This document shows positions 21,983 through 33,718 of a stretch of 64,000 nucleotides of DNA, piece by piece. The number at the start of each line of letters is the position of its first letter. Within the stretch, counting starts at the first letter, position 1. Source of the DNA: Synaphobranchus kaupii (taxonomy: Eukaryota; Chordata; Actinopteri; Anguilliformes; Synaphobranchidae); the NCBI GenBank assembly GCA_029718625.1, contig CM056380.1, positions 45,146,406-45,210,405 of the forward strand, in the 5' to 3' direction. The notes below the pieces were generated by a model. The model was given only the letters and a program-made list of their open reading frames with translations, did not search any database and was not told where the DNA came from. The position numbers and the translations under genes are program-made.

Positions 21983-24398
21983 TTAGTGTCTACTTATCCC
22001 CTGGTAAGCATGAGTGTCTCACTCTGTGTAGTCACCTTCTAACATACGAGCATCTCCTGTCATTTCAGTAATGGAAATAGAATGAGCAAATTTCTTTTGT
22101 TTTCAACTGTACATACCATGTAAGCAAGCAAGCAGCCAACCAAACAAACACCATGGAGATGGCTATAACACACACCCCAAATTGAGCCAGAAAAAAATCT
22201 TTGTTATTACAATCACCCTTGACAAAAGGTCAAAGGTCAAGGGGCAAAGGGCGACCAATTCTGTATGGTCATACAGATAGTCTTCCTCCTCCCATGCTTT
22301 GCACACTGCTGTTTTACAATGTGTGGCGCTTAACCACACGTGTTCATGGGTAACCTCGCAAATAAAATGCAGCAGTTTGCTAAAATATTCCCATGACACC
22401 CAACCTCTCTTCTGAGGGGACGTTAGAGGGTCTGGTTCTCCTCACGAACGGACTCTCCCTCCTCCTGCTCCACCTTGCTGTCCACACCCCTATCCCACCC
22501 CCACCCAAAGCCGCCCTCCCTGAATGTGTCAGCTTATGTAAAGCCTGTCTGTTGAAGGAAAGCCTGTGTGACATTAGACATCAGTAGTGGGAACGTGCAG
22601 TGTAAACAAGGCAAGTTATATGAGGCAGAACCATCAAACACACAGCACTTACCAGCAGTCAAAGATCAACGTCTGTTTGTGAAAGGTCAAGGGTCGAGAG
22701 AGAGAGAGAGAGAGAGCAAGAGAGAGAAAGAGAGAGACCAAGAGAGACATAAATGTTCAGTGCAGTGACTATAATTTCAAGACTTTTCTTTTCAAAAAAA
22801 TTGTCAAAATCAACATGAGCGTGCCACCAACACCAAGTTAGCCAGCCGGTACTACTATACAAGGATACAAGGTCCGGGGGAGATCTGAGACACCACCACC
22901 CACAGCCAAGTCTGATACTACAGTTCTGCTGCATACTACAGTTCTTTCCATCAAAGACATCAGATTAAAGGAATGTTCTCAGCAGTTTCCATGTCAGGTG
23001 CTGGCGCTCGCTGGTAAATTTTTGAGGTTGGCATTCGAGCCGTCTCGAAAACCAGGGGAAATGGATCCTGCTTTCCAAGTCGAGTCACTTCCTCAAAATT
23101 GTGTTACTCACTGATAAGCTGTTTTTTTAAAGAAGAAGATATATGGCCGAGCAGTTCTTGTGAATAGGGTGCTTGTGAATATAATGTAACTGAAAATCAG
23201 TGAACCTTAAACAAACTAGTAAGGTTTTCACAGTAGGGCTTTAAGTTTTTATGCCACTAGAGTTTCCAGTAATTGTTATATAAAATCAGTGTACATATAT
23301 TTTTCTCGTAAAATAAATTTTCCGTGCTACTTGTGGTCTTTTGTACTACTTTCCCCGAGACATATTTGGAATAGAGTGTTTATTTTAGTTTTCGGTGGGT
23401 GCTAGCGGCACTGGTCCCCCTCTGCGTTTCTCACGGTTGTAAAAACGGCAGGCTAAATGCTCGTCATCTGTTAGCGGTACATGGAGTGTCGCCCCACAGG
23501 GCACGTGTTCTTAAAATCGTAAAAAGCCTCACTCTCAGTCCAAAGCTTGAGATGCATTGGTCTGGAAGACACAGGAAATTACATTGAAATCATGAGTTTA
23601 TTACTAGACCCAAGTTCAAAGGGCGGTAGAAAAAAGAAAAAGACTACATGTACATCCAAGTCAAACTTGAACCTACCTTTTTTTTTTCCACATGGAATCA
23701 ATCTAGGATCTTACATCATGGATATACATAATTCCTTAAAAAACTTATATCAACTCATAAATTAATCCTTTCTCTCCCTGGATTCCAGAGAATCTGTTTT
23801 TTTTTTAAAAATTAATCAATAACCTGACTGAACTGTTGTTAATTTAACACTGAAAGAAAATGACTATGCTGGGATACCCGTTTAGCCCTCGCCACACTCA
23901 ATAATGCATACCAAGCAACTAGGAAGAGTGCATGACTAACTGTTGTTCCAAATGTATTGCCTTGGAGACAATGAGAGAATAGCTCTAAAATACTTTCTTC
24001 AAAACTATGCTTCAGCACTGGACTCCCTCCTGCAGATTTAACTCCCTGATTTTACTCCTGGGTCTTACTCTGAGCCATGACACCGCGTTCCCACTCCCTG
24101 CTCTTACATCCCGTTTTAACTCCGCTCTGACAGTGTGTTTACTCAGTTGGATTACAGCATCATTCCTCTGCGTGCCTCTGGACCAACAGATGGAAGAAAT
24201 AAGCATTCCGGCTCCACGCTCCCTTCGGTCGGTGAAATCGCACGCATGCACTGCACGCGAACACGGACATGCATGTATGTAAGCACACATACAGGCACAT
24301 GCATGCGCGTGTGCACACTCAAACACACGCATGCTAGACAAAGACTAGGTTTATAATCTCTGGAGGGAGATTCTGGAGCTCCTGTGAAACAAGAGCAG
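21983..24398. other. Mostly unique sequence, no gene recognised
   Basis: Contains a GA repeat (22696-22738) and an AC/GCAT-rich alternating purine-pyrimidine stretch near 24240-24335. No recognisable exon or RNA. Confidence 0.5.
22696..22738. repeat. (GA)n microsatellite, imperfect
   Basis: GA repeat with AAG/CAAG interruptions. Confidence 0.9.
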
Positions 24399-24680
24399 GG
24401 GCCACATGTATAAACAGTGCTGACCAGAAAAATGCCCTCAGAAAGCCGCATAAGCGTGTTTCCACGCAGAAATTCAGATGTATAATGTAACATGTGCTGT
24501 GAGAATCTGCGTACCTCCGCACACGATGGACACCGTACGTACGCAATGTTTGGCGTCAGTGTGATATGGCGACACCGTGACAGAAAGGCGGAGGTAGAAA
24601 ATGCAAAACTTTTTTAAAGCAGATTTCCGACTTGCTTTTTTTCCCCACTCACCCTGAGCGTTCTTTTATACATGTGGCCC
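24399..24680. mobile_element. Short DNA transposon with CAG duplication, copy 1
   Basis: 282 bp with 16-bp perfect inverted ends (GGGCCACATGTATAAA). CAG flanks both sides (24396-24398 and 24681-24683), a three-base duplication. A 291-bp copy in opposite orientation with the same ends and CAG flanks is at 61259-61549. Three-base duplications and GGG ends fit a Harbinger-type element; the assignment is tentative. Both copies share a short open frame beginning MRTYGVH, which I regard as incidental. Confidence 0.8.
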
Positions 24681-24930
24681 CAGGTCTCACAATATCACAC
24701 CAGTATTGAACTGCCAATAATCGTTATTTTTTATTTTTTTTAATTTTTTTAAACGAGGCTTGGATTTTTTGGTACAGGTAGAATTCAAGACCACAGCAAA
24801 ACATGACCTTCATAAAACATTTACACCAAAGCACATTGTCTCAAACATGATAAAATAAAGACTAAACCCAAGTCAGCAGGAAAGTCAGCCTTAATAATAT
24901 TTTAAACATGCCCTGATTAAAACAGCTCTC

Positions 24931-24958
24931 ACGTGTGTGCGTGTGTGTGTGTGTGTGT
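24931..24958. repeat. (TG)n microsatellite
   Basis: TG repeat with one GC interruption. Confidence 0.9.
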
Positions 24959-26133
24959 TTGAACAACCCAAATCCTCTTGTAGTCTGCTGTCATGCAACA
25001 AAGAGCATGGGCTTAGACAAACAGCATTGAGAACATTCAGTGCTAATAATTTCAAAAAACAAAAACAAAAACAAAAAAAACATTCTCTTGGCAATTGCTT
25101 ATTTATGCAAGTCATTTTTTCATTTAGACGACTTAACCATTGCCAGACGAGGCATGATCAACATATCCTGCATTTATCACAGTTAAACAATGTCCAATAG
25201 CAATGAAGCAATATTTTCAAAATGATGAGTTTGCTGAAAGCTTCAAATTTAAAAGTTTTTGTGGAACTTGTTTATTTTGTATATTTACTCAGGGGACCAC
25301 TTTGGTCCAACCTGAGTAGCTCAGAGGCGGGACAGAACTGGTTTTGGTAAATTTGGTGTAAGGTGGCCAGGGTCTGTAGACACTTTCTACTCCAAACGGT
25401 AAAAGCTCTCCCATAGTACCTGCGAGTGGAGAAACATCACCGTCGGAAGTGTGCAACTCAGCAGTGGTGATGAAAGAGACACAGATACAGACGAGACCCA
25501 GGAGGCACAACTGCTAACCGAAATTTGGGGAAAAAAGAACACTGTATAAAAAATAAAAAAGTTGAGAATACTCCATTTCAAGGCAACTTACTAAATTTTT
25601 TTAGTTTTGACTTTAACTTACATTTTTAAGTTGTGCCAAATAACATTTTATTACTCAACGTTCTGCATTTATTATTCCGCAATAATATTAGCATTGGAGG
25701 TTTTAACAAACTTTATAAAAGGGTGTTCAGCACACTGGCAAAGCATTTAATTCACACATACAGGCACACGCATGGGCATAGAGACACGCAGGAACATACT
25801 CCATGAATCACCATCCTCCATCAAAGCACTACACAAAGAAAAGAAAAGAAATAACGTGGTAAATGTTTATGTCCCATAGCCGTTGTGCAATACTAACAGT
25901 TTAGAGTGGGGATTAGGGCTAGGCAGGAAACCATCTGAAATGAGGACAGACCGTTGAGCTCTTACGCCCGTCAAAGAAGCGCACAGAGCTCTGTTTATAT
26001 TTGTGAGATTAGGATGAGTTGATGGGTTGATCCCCTTCCCTCCCCGACCCAAAAAAAGTGTGCGTAACCAGCACATGGTTTCTTTTCCCCCAGAATTCCC
26101 TCTGTGTGATGTGCAGTATGTGCATGCAAATGT

Positions 26134-26292
26134 CTGAGTGTGCGTGTGCGTGCGAGCGTGTGTGTCTCTGTTTGTCTGAGTGTGTGTGTGTGCGTCTGTG
26201 TTTGAGTGTGTGTGTGCGCATGCGAGCGTGTGTCTCTGCGTGCTTGAGTGAGTGTGTGTGTGTGTGTGTCTGTCTGTGTGTGTTCTGTGTGC
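26134..26292. repeat. TG-rich degenerate repeat
   Basis: TG tracts separated by CGAGCG, TCTG and TTTGAGTG interruptions. The Cys/Val-rich frame is a repeat artefact. Confidence 0.8.
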
Positions 26293-27081
26293 TTTTGTGT
26301 TTTGGAGGTTATATGTGAATAGTAATCAGTAGTAGATTTCTATCTGTGACTAAGCTGCTTCTGAGAAAGGTAAGCTGTGTCGGAGACACAGGAGGGCGAG
26401 TGCGCTCATATCCTGGAGAGATCAGCTCAGGTCTTCTGCCCGGGCTTGTTCAGGGCCTTATTCTCTGCGTAACAGGAAATTTCGCCATTCTTGGGAAAAA
26501 CCGCAGGTGCGTTTGCAGCCGCTCTCGGGCGCTGGCACTCAAAAGCGCAGACGACGCACAAACTCAGGGCCCTGAACAGGTACCAGCACACGGGCTGATG
26601 AACTGCTTTGTCTATTTTTAGAGATTAGCGCCAGGACCCATTGTTACACTCAGGCTCCGGACCTCAGTGCGCGCTGATGACGCCGCGGCGAGCTTTTCAC
26701 AGCCGTTTCCTGTTTACAGCCCGCCTGCTTACAGAAGCAGAGACCGGCCCGATACCTCGCGTCCTTCTCGCTAAATGCTTCTCTCAGACGTTTGCGCAAC
26801 TACTGAAATTATAAACATATAAACCATAACAAAAAGACAAGATGAGAAAAGATTTGAAAGAAGCATGATTAAACCTAACCTCATGATGTCACGGTTATCA
26901 TTATGTTCAGCTTATATGAATAACTTTAATAGTAAGACATGCAAAAAAAAAAGACTGTAAACCCATCAGTCGTCAAATTAAAAGGCCAATTTAGCATGCA
27001 GAAATTTTAACAGAGGGACAGTTAATGAGGTAACGAGGGGTTCTTTAAATGAAGGGTTTATAGTATTAATGGTATGACACT

Positions 27082-27860
27082 GAGCCACGCCTGCTGGTTT
27101 AACATAACCGGCCTCTCTGGGTAGTGTGGTAGAGACAGAGCCATACATGCTGGTTTAACATAACCGGCCTCTCTGGGTAGTGTGGTAGAGACAGAGCCAT
27201 ACATGCTGATTTAACATAACCGGCCTCTCTGGGTAGTGTGGTAGAGACAGAGCCATATATGCTGATTTAACATAACCATCCTCTCTGGGTAGTGTGGTAG
27301 AGACAGAGCCATACATGCTGGTTTAACATAACCATCCTCTCTGGGTAGTGTGGTAGAGACAGAGCCATACATGCTGGTTTAACATAACCATCCTCTCTGG
27401 GTAGTGTGGTAGAGACAGAGCCATACATGCTGGTTTAACATAACCATCCTCTCTGGGTAGTGTGGTAGAGACAGAGCCATACATGCTGTTTTAACATAAC
27501 CATCCTCTCTGGGTAGTGTGGTAGAGACAGAGCCATACATGCTGGTTTAACATAACCATCCTCTCTGGGTAGTGTGGTAGAGACAGAGCCATACATGCTG
27601 GTTTAACATAACCGTCCTCTCTGGGTAGGGTGGTAGAGACAGAGCCATACATGCTGGTTTAACATAACCATCCTCTCTGGGTAGGGTGGTAGAGACAGAG
27701 CCATACATGCTGATTTAACATAACCGTCCTCTCTGGGTAGTGTGGTAGAGACAGAGCCATATATGCTGGTTTAACATAACCATCCTCTCTGGGTAGGGTG
27801 GTAGAGACAGAGCCATACATGCTGATTTAACATAACCGTCCTCTCTGGGTAGGGTGGTAG
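27082..27860. repeat. 56-bp minisatellite, 14 copies
   Basis: Units start every 56 bp from 27092 to 27820 (TGCTGGTTTAACATAACC, then CTCTCTGGGTAGTGTGGTAG, then AGACAGAGCCATACA). Variant positions include GGCC/ATCC/GTCC after AACC, GGTTT/GATTT/GTTTT, and TAGTG/TAGGG. Early units carry GGCC and later ones ATCC or GTCC, consistent with local duplication. No open frame spans it. Confidence 0.97.
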
Positions 27861-28686
27861 GGCCTACAGAAGCCCGTCACACCTGTCGGTCACACCTGCC
27901 TCGGGCCGGATGCACGGGGAGTGAGGGGGCCCACAATCCACTCATACGGACCGCATTACCCAGAAGTCTCTCTTGGGAATGGTGAGGGTGGAGGGGCCAC
28001 GAAACACATGCGCCCCGTTCCCTCCCTGCAGGAGCGGGTCTGGCTCCCGGACCGAGCCCTGACCCAGGCCTCTGACACACAGGGGCTCTAATGAAGTGTG
28101 CATGTCCGAAAAGGAGCGCGTGGGGAGGGCGTCCCGGGCCGAAGCGGGCCTGTCCCACATAGTCAGAGCGCTCAACAGGGAATCTGCACAGGAGCAATTT
28201 CCTCTGCACAATATTTATGCCTCTTCCTTTCCTTCAGCACATGCATACTTATGCATGTGTGCAATTGTGCGTGAGCGTGTGGGCATGTTTGCGTGTGTCC
28301 GTACATGTCTGTGCGCGTGCGATTGCGCTTGCAAATCACAGAGAGGATATTAAATAACCAAAGTAAGCGCTCATATTTATGGTGGGATCACAGCCTGCAT
28401 CCTAAGAGTGAGAGGTAGATTAAACGCATTCCTCCGCTTGTTTCTCTTACCGTGCATTAGAGCGCCGTGTGTGTTTTGGTGAAGCTGAAGACCAGAGACC
28501 AGATGTTTAAATCAGAGTTGAATTATTTGGGCGCCGGGCCTACGCGGCAAGGAGGCGACTCCAGCGGGGCGAGCACCACCCAGAGGAGCACCGTCTGTTT
28601 ATTCCACGTTTTTACCATAATGGCGGAACGCGTAAATGTGCGAAACGTCATCCTCTCGAGACGACCGCAGCTGAGTGGACGGGAAA

Positions 28687-28710
28687 GGGGGGAGGGGGGG
28701 GGGGGGTTGG
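28687..28710. repeat. G-rich tract
   Basis: Two G runs separated by one A, followed by TTGGGG. A C18 tract follows at 28759. Confidence 0.85.
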
Positions 28711-28758
28711 GGTGTTGGGGCAATCGACATTTCGGCAAACGACCCGACCGTCACAGTT

Positions 28759-28776
28759 CCCCCCCCCCCCCCCCCC
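28759..28776. repeat. Poly-C tract (18)
   Basis: Uninterrupted C run, 48 bp downstream of the G-rich tract. Confidence 0.9.
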
Positions 28777-29399
28777 GCTCGCCTTGCTCGAAAGTCATGT
28801 GACGGGCTCCAGTGACGGGATTCAGGCATATGTGCGCACTCACCACTGTCAGCACCGAGAACTCTGAACCGGTCGCGCGTTGTCAATGAAACGGCCTTAA
28901 CGAGAGCCGACCGCAGTTTACTTCAATGAAATGAGAATCTGCAAGAGTTTTAAACTCTGCCCCCGCGCCCTGCCAAAAGCAGCTTTACGGCCTCAGAGAA
29001 GGATCTGCTCTGAACTACGCTCATTGTAATGGAACAGCTATACGTGCCTGCATACGGGCGGAGGGGGTTGTGGGTATTGCGCTCTCAAGCTCTCAAGTCG
29101 CGGAGGTGAGTATTGAGAGCGCTGAAATTGCAGCGTATCAAAAGGGAGGTTTTGGCAGGAAGTCACGCGAACCCCTGCCATGTTTATTGTTCATATTCCA
29201 GTTAATATGTGATGAATCACATCTGTTCTGCTCCTGGCACCTTCCCGCGCCGAATGAGCACGCCCACGCAGCACGCCCAGTGCCCTCTCCCTGTCCGGCG
29301 TCACCGTGGAAACATGCCACAGGCGTTCTGCGTCGAGGTTCCGCCACGATTCCACACCGTTTATTTACACACTCTTAATGCACGTGTTATTCCCTCAGC

Positions 29400-29731
29400 C
29401 ACACGCACGCACACACTCAATCGCACCCGCAGGATTGCGCACGCACGCTCACACAGACACACACAAACACACATACACATTCACGCTCGCTCACACATAC
29501 TCACACAAACACAAAAACACACATACACACTCATACGCATACGCATGCTCGCTCATACGTACACACACACACAAACACACATATACATAAACATGCACGC
29601 TCGCTCACACATACTCACACACACACACAAAAACACACATACACACTGACACGCATGCTCGCTCACACGTACACACACGCGCACGCTCAGTCGCTCACTC
29701 ACACATACTCACACACACACACACACACACA
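29400..29731. repeat. AC-rich minisatellite
   Basis: AC-rich sequence with CACGCTCGCT at 29482 and 29596 and CATGCTCGCTC at 29544 and 29654, so a unit of about 110-114 bp is repeated. It ends in a perfect (AC)n. The His/Thr frames are artefacts. Confidence 0.88.
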
Positions 29732-29875
29732 GTATATTCAGGAATCCACTCCTACAGTCACTGCACAGGACTGCCTTGTAGGAATCTGAGCAGACTAGTG
29801 ACAGGGGGAGGAGCCAGAGGAGGACGTTCACCAGGAATTATTCAAAGAAATTCAACCCTTTAAAGCTTTAATCTA
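29732..29875. other. Short unique sequence
   Basis: No feature recognised between the AC array and the Tc1-type element. Confidence 0.5.
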
Positions 29876-30640
29876 CAGTGGGGACGGAAAGTATTCATAC
29901 CCCTTCACTTTTTGCACAATTTATTGTGTTGTAGATTTAATTTTAAATGAATAAAATTGCCATTTTTGCCCATCGATCTACACTCAATAACCCATAATGA
30001 CAAAGTGAAAACATGTTTTTAGAAATTTTTGCAAATTTATTAAAAATCAAAAACTATTCATACCCTTTGCTTTAACGTATTTTTAAAGTATCATATTTAA
30101 TATTTGGTCACATATACTTTGCATGCTGTTACTTCCTGAAGTCTGCAACCCATAAACATCAAAAGACTCTCGATATCTTATTTTCAGGTACTGTTACAAG
30201 AGATACTATAACCTCTCTGCATTTGAATTGATCTATATGGGAATCTGGGGGTGAGACTAGATTCAGCTGTAAATTACGCTGGTACAGTATGGAACACATG
30301 ACTGGCTAAATGGCTGTAAGTCATTTACGAGCCCCAAACCATCACTCTGCAGCCGGATATAGAGTAGATGTGGATGGATCACTTTAAGGGTTGTTTCTCC
30401 TGACTTTTCCCCCCATAGATTTCTATAGGAAAATGAACTCTTATGTAAATGAGGGATTTCAGTTTTTGATTTTTTTAAAACTTACTAAAATTTCTAAAAA
30501 CATGTTTTCCCTTTGTCATTATGGGTTATTGAGTGTAGATTGATGGGCAAAAATGGCAATTTTATCAATTTTAAATTAAATCTACAACACAATAAAGTGT
30601 GCAAAAAGTGAAGGGGTATGAACACTTTCCGTCCCCACTG
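29876..30640. mobile_element. Non-autonomous Tc1-type element with about 185-bp inverted repeats
   Basis: Left end CAGTGGGGACGGAAAGTATT and the reverse complement of the right end (CAGTGGGGACGGAAAGTGTT) match over about 185 bp. TA flanks both sides. The 765-bp interior has no transposase; from about 30150 to 30440 it holds a module also present at 30930-31200 and, inverted, at 31203-31469. Confidence 0.88.
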
Positions 30641-30646
30641 TATATA

Positions 30647-31200
30647 CAGTGCCCTCCACTATTATTGGCACCCCTGGTAAAGATGAGTAAAAATGGTTAC
30701 TCATTGGTGAATTAGCTTAATCTCAGAAAAATCCAACCTTTAATTGAAGTAAATTTATTATGAGAAAAAACAAATCCCTCATCAAGAAATAATTATTTTT
30801 AACAAAACCATACGTGCCACAATTATTGGCACCCCTGCATTTATATATAGAATAAAGTAATCATTTTTAATATTTGGTTGCATATCCTTTGCATGCCATG
30901 ACTTCCAGATGTCTGTGACCCAACAACATCAAAAGACTCTTGATATCTTATTTTCTGGTACTCCTACAAGCAATACTATAACCTCTCTGCATTTGAATGG
31001 ATCTCTATGGGAATTGGGGGGTGGGACTAGATTTAGCTGTAAATTACACTGGAACAGTATGGAACACATGGTTGGCAAAATGGCTCATCAAGGGTCTCAA
31101 ACAAGCCTTAAACAATCACTCTGCTGCCAGAAATACAGTAGATATGGATGGATAACTTGAAGGGTTTCTTATCCTTATTTTTCCATAGAGTTCAATAGGA
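30647..31200 (+). mobile_element. Second Tc1-type element, left end plus shared module
   Basis: Starts 6 bp after the previous element with a different terminus (CAGTGCCCTCCACTATTATT, GGCACCCCTGG), preceded by TA. An internal GGCACCCCTG repeat occurs near 30827. The matching right end was not found in the next 1.3 kb, so the copy is truncated or disrupted by the inverted module that follows. Confidence 0.7.
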
Positions 31201-31469
31201 AAATTTGTCAGTAGAAACCACCCTTATCCATCCATATCGACTGCATATATGGCAGCAGAGTGATGGTTTGAGGCTTGTTTGATACCTCAGACCCTTGATG
31301 ACTTGCAGCCATTTTACCAACCATGTATTCCATACTGTTCCAGCATAATTCACAGCTAAATCTAGTCCCACCCCCCAATTCCCATAGAGATCCATTCAAA
31401 TGCAGAGACGTTATATTATCGCTTGTAAGAGTACCAGAAAATAAGATATCAAGAGTCTTTTGACGTTTT
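30930..31469. repeat. Large inverted repeat of a dispersed module
   Basis: The segment 30930-31200 (CATCAAAAGACTCTTGATAT onwards) is followed almost at once by an inverted copy, 31203-31469, giving arms of about 270 bp around a very short centre. A direct third copy lies at about 30150-30440 within the preceding element. The two arms both keep an open frame containing TSLHLNGSLWELGGGTRF; the third copy has lost it. No known family recognised. Confidence 0.82.
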
Positions 31470-31957
31470 TTTCTCTCTTCATTCACTTCCATTTCATGGC
31501 GAAAAAGGTCTCAAAAGCACGCTTTTAGCACATAAATGAATGCGAACAACGCGGATTAAGCCAATATAGACAATCATGACATCCGGAACCATGCGTTTGA
31601 AAAGATAAAAAGCTCCATTCATCCCAAACAAAGTTTTGGAAGAAGATCCGGTCGTTAGCTTATTAACTTCCTTGTTTTGATCATGCGCTGTAACGGTCCC
31701 TCTCACTTCCTGAAGCGTGCGTATGTAAACAAACTGAACAGCAAAAAAGCTAGCAACAGTTGCTTGTTCTCAAAAAATAGTTCTTCAAAATCAAATCAAT
31801 CAAAAATTGGTTCAAAAGTTTCAAACGTTCGGTTCTGGATGTCGTGATTTTAGGTAATCGGCATAATCCGCGTTGTTTGCATTCGTTTATGTGCTAAAAG
31901 TGTGCTTTCGAGACCTTTTTCCACCATGCAATGGAAGTGAATGGAGAGAGAAAAAAT
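31470..31957. mobile_element. Palindromic element, about 490 bp
   Basis: The left arm (TCTCTCTTCATTCACTTCCA onwards to about 31562) is matched by a right arm (31859-31955) whose reverse complement reads TCTCTCCATTCACTTCCATT. The arms agree over about 90 bp, including AGCACATAAA and CAACGCGGATTA. The interior of about 300 bp has no recognisable frame. It abuts the inverted module, so the complex is nested or composite. Confidence 0.75.
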
Positions 31958-32360
31958 GTCACTCTTTGTTGGTCAGTTTCTGACCACTCAAGCAACTCAT
32001 GAAGGTAAGCTTGAATATTATTACTAATATTGGTGCCAGGCAGCTAGACAACATTATCCTCAAACAAAGTTCAGTATGCCTTTAAGCTTGTCCCAATGCC
32101 CCAATACAAAAGCTAAGCTCTATTTGCAATGCAAAGACTAGACCTGTTATCACATTGCTTTCTACAGCCCTAAAACCAGGTCAATATGCTAATGTCTCTT
32201 ACAAGGCTTCTACTCTGCTTTACTGTCACTTAACGGGATTGTCGATGGCAATGTCACACCGCCATATATTTATCAATGTATGTTTTTGAATTTCCCATTT
32301 TATATAGGATTCTTTGTTGCCTATATTGTTCTCAGATTAACACATTATGCATTCAATGTG
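31958..32360. other. Unique sequence, no gene recognised
   Basis: No motif recognised. Confidence 0.5.
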
Positions 32361-32543
32361 AGAGGTGGAAAGTCCAGTTTCAGAAAGTAAAAGTCCTCTC
32401 CAGTATTTTGTTCCAATCACCTGGATTTGCTATTCCTCAGCCAGGAGGCAGAACTAATTAGTGAAATCAGCTGGCTGGAGTTCATGGGTGGAAGAAAAAC
32501 ATGGCAAGACTTTTACTTTCTGACCTCTGACATTTCCACCTCT
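32361..32543. mobile_element. Palindromic miniature element (AGAGGTGGAAA ends)
   Basis: AGAGGTGGAAAGTCCAGTTT at the left matches the reverse complement of the right end (AGAGGTGGAAATGTCAGAGG), and both arms share CAGAAAGTAAAAGTC. 183 bp, no coding capacity. The AGAGGTGG-type end suggests hAT, but an eight-base duplication is not clear. Confidence 0.7.
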
Positions 32544-33663
32544 GTTCCAATATGTATAAAAATAAGCCAGTCATTACAGTTCTAGAATATGTAGGCCTAC
32601 TATTCATAAATTCATTCTTTGACTTTAATCAGCTATTTTCCATAGGCTGAAGAGTAAAACTCCCACCTCTTGGCATGGAGTGGACGGGACTACATTTTAT
32701 TGTCATGTAAATTCTCCACAGTGTCCGTTCATAACATTTAATAAGAAGTTTTTATGGTGTAACCCAGTCCAATTTTTCTTTTTCTGCCAAATTTAATTAC
32801 ACGCGTTGCTACATGTAAGCTTTGCTACATGTAAGCCCTCACCTCGAGGGCCAGGGGCTTCGTCTGTGACCGGAACGGCCAGCGAGACACCAAGAGACAT
32901 CATTATCCGCGTGGATTAAAAACACACATTTTTACAACCTGCACCAGGACGATTTCCAGGAAGGAAAATAAAAGAGCCTTTAAAAAAATAATAATATCTT
33001 AATAATGCAGCGCTGCAAAGTAATGGAGTAAACGCTGCAAAGTAAACGGAGTACAATGCTGTGTCTGTCATTTCGGAAGGTGTTTCTTTAGCGAAGCGGC
33101 GTACCTCGCGTGCGACTGGCGTTACGAAACCGAACCGAAGGAAAATCACGCCGTGAGCTTTAACGACACACCGGCAGGGCCTGCTTCATTTCAAGGGGCG
33201 AAGTTCTCCATCTACCGCAGACGCACACATTCGTACACGCGGGTACCTCTGGGGACACCTTTGCACCCCCACCTCCATCGTGCAGTCCTGTGGGGTCCCC
33301 GCTAAGACGCAGGCAGGCAGGCCGGCCGGCCGAGTGGGTGTGAGAGAAGGGCAGGGGATCTTTTTGGCATGCATCTGGTTGCATTTAGCTCTATATGTTA
33401 TATGTGAAGGTAGATCTCTGGCTATGAGGGGTGGGGAAATGTATACGGCTCTTCCACACGGGCGGGGCCTGTACAGTACAGAATGTTCTTGGCCTGCAGC
33501 CAGCCAGAACAGGCCAAATGGATTCAGGCCCTCTCACGACGAGACGGAGATTGATGGCTGAGCAGCAGTGGGGGGAGTGAGGAAAATTCTAACACCCAGA
33601 CTTCCCCCTGCAGTTATGTGAGCCGCCGCACTCCCGCCATCCCCACTCATCTGTGTGTGCATG

Positions 33664-33718
33664 TGTCTGTGTGTGTGTGTGTGTGTGTGTGCGCGTGTGC
33701 GTGCGTGTGTGTGTGTGT
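33664..33718. repeat. (TG)n microsatellite, imperfect
   Basis: TG repeat with GCGC and GCGTGC interruptions. Confidence 0.9.

Larger units (their letters stand above)
24681..27081. other. Mostly unique sequence, no gene recognised
   Basis: A TG repeat (24931-24958), a TG-rich stretch (26134-26292) and A/T-rich stretches near 24725-24760 and 25055-25080. No convincing exon was seen. Confidence 0.5.
27861..29399. other. CpG-enriched unique sequence, no gene recognised
   Basis: CpG is frequent at about 27880-28170 and 28520-28960. A TG-rich stretch lies near 28240-28335. An ATGGCGGAACGCG sequence at 28620 resembles a YY1-like start context, but its frame soon enters poly-G and has no domain. 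No exon could be supported. Confidence 0.45.

Noticed and set aside
24334..24546. Frame MRTYGVH... shared with 61401-61604 as a conserved small protein
   Set aside because: Both lie inside copies of the same short transposon; similarity follows from element identity, and the frames diverge outside the element.
27082..27860. CRISPR-like array (regular repeats)
   Set aside because: Units are contiguous 56-bp tandem copies without unique spacers, in a vertebrate context.
28620..28802. ATGGCGGAACGCG start as a first coding exon
   Set aside because: The frame soon runs into poly-G, has no good donor and no domain; the CpG-rich context alone is not enough.
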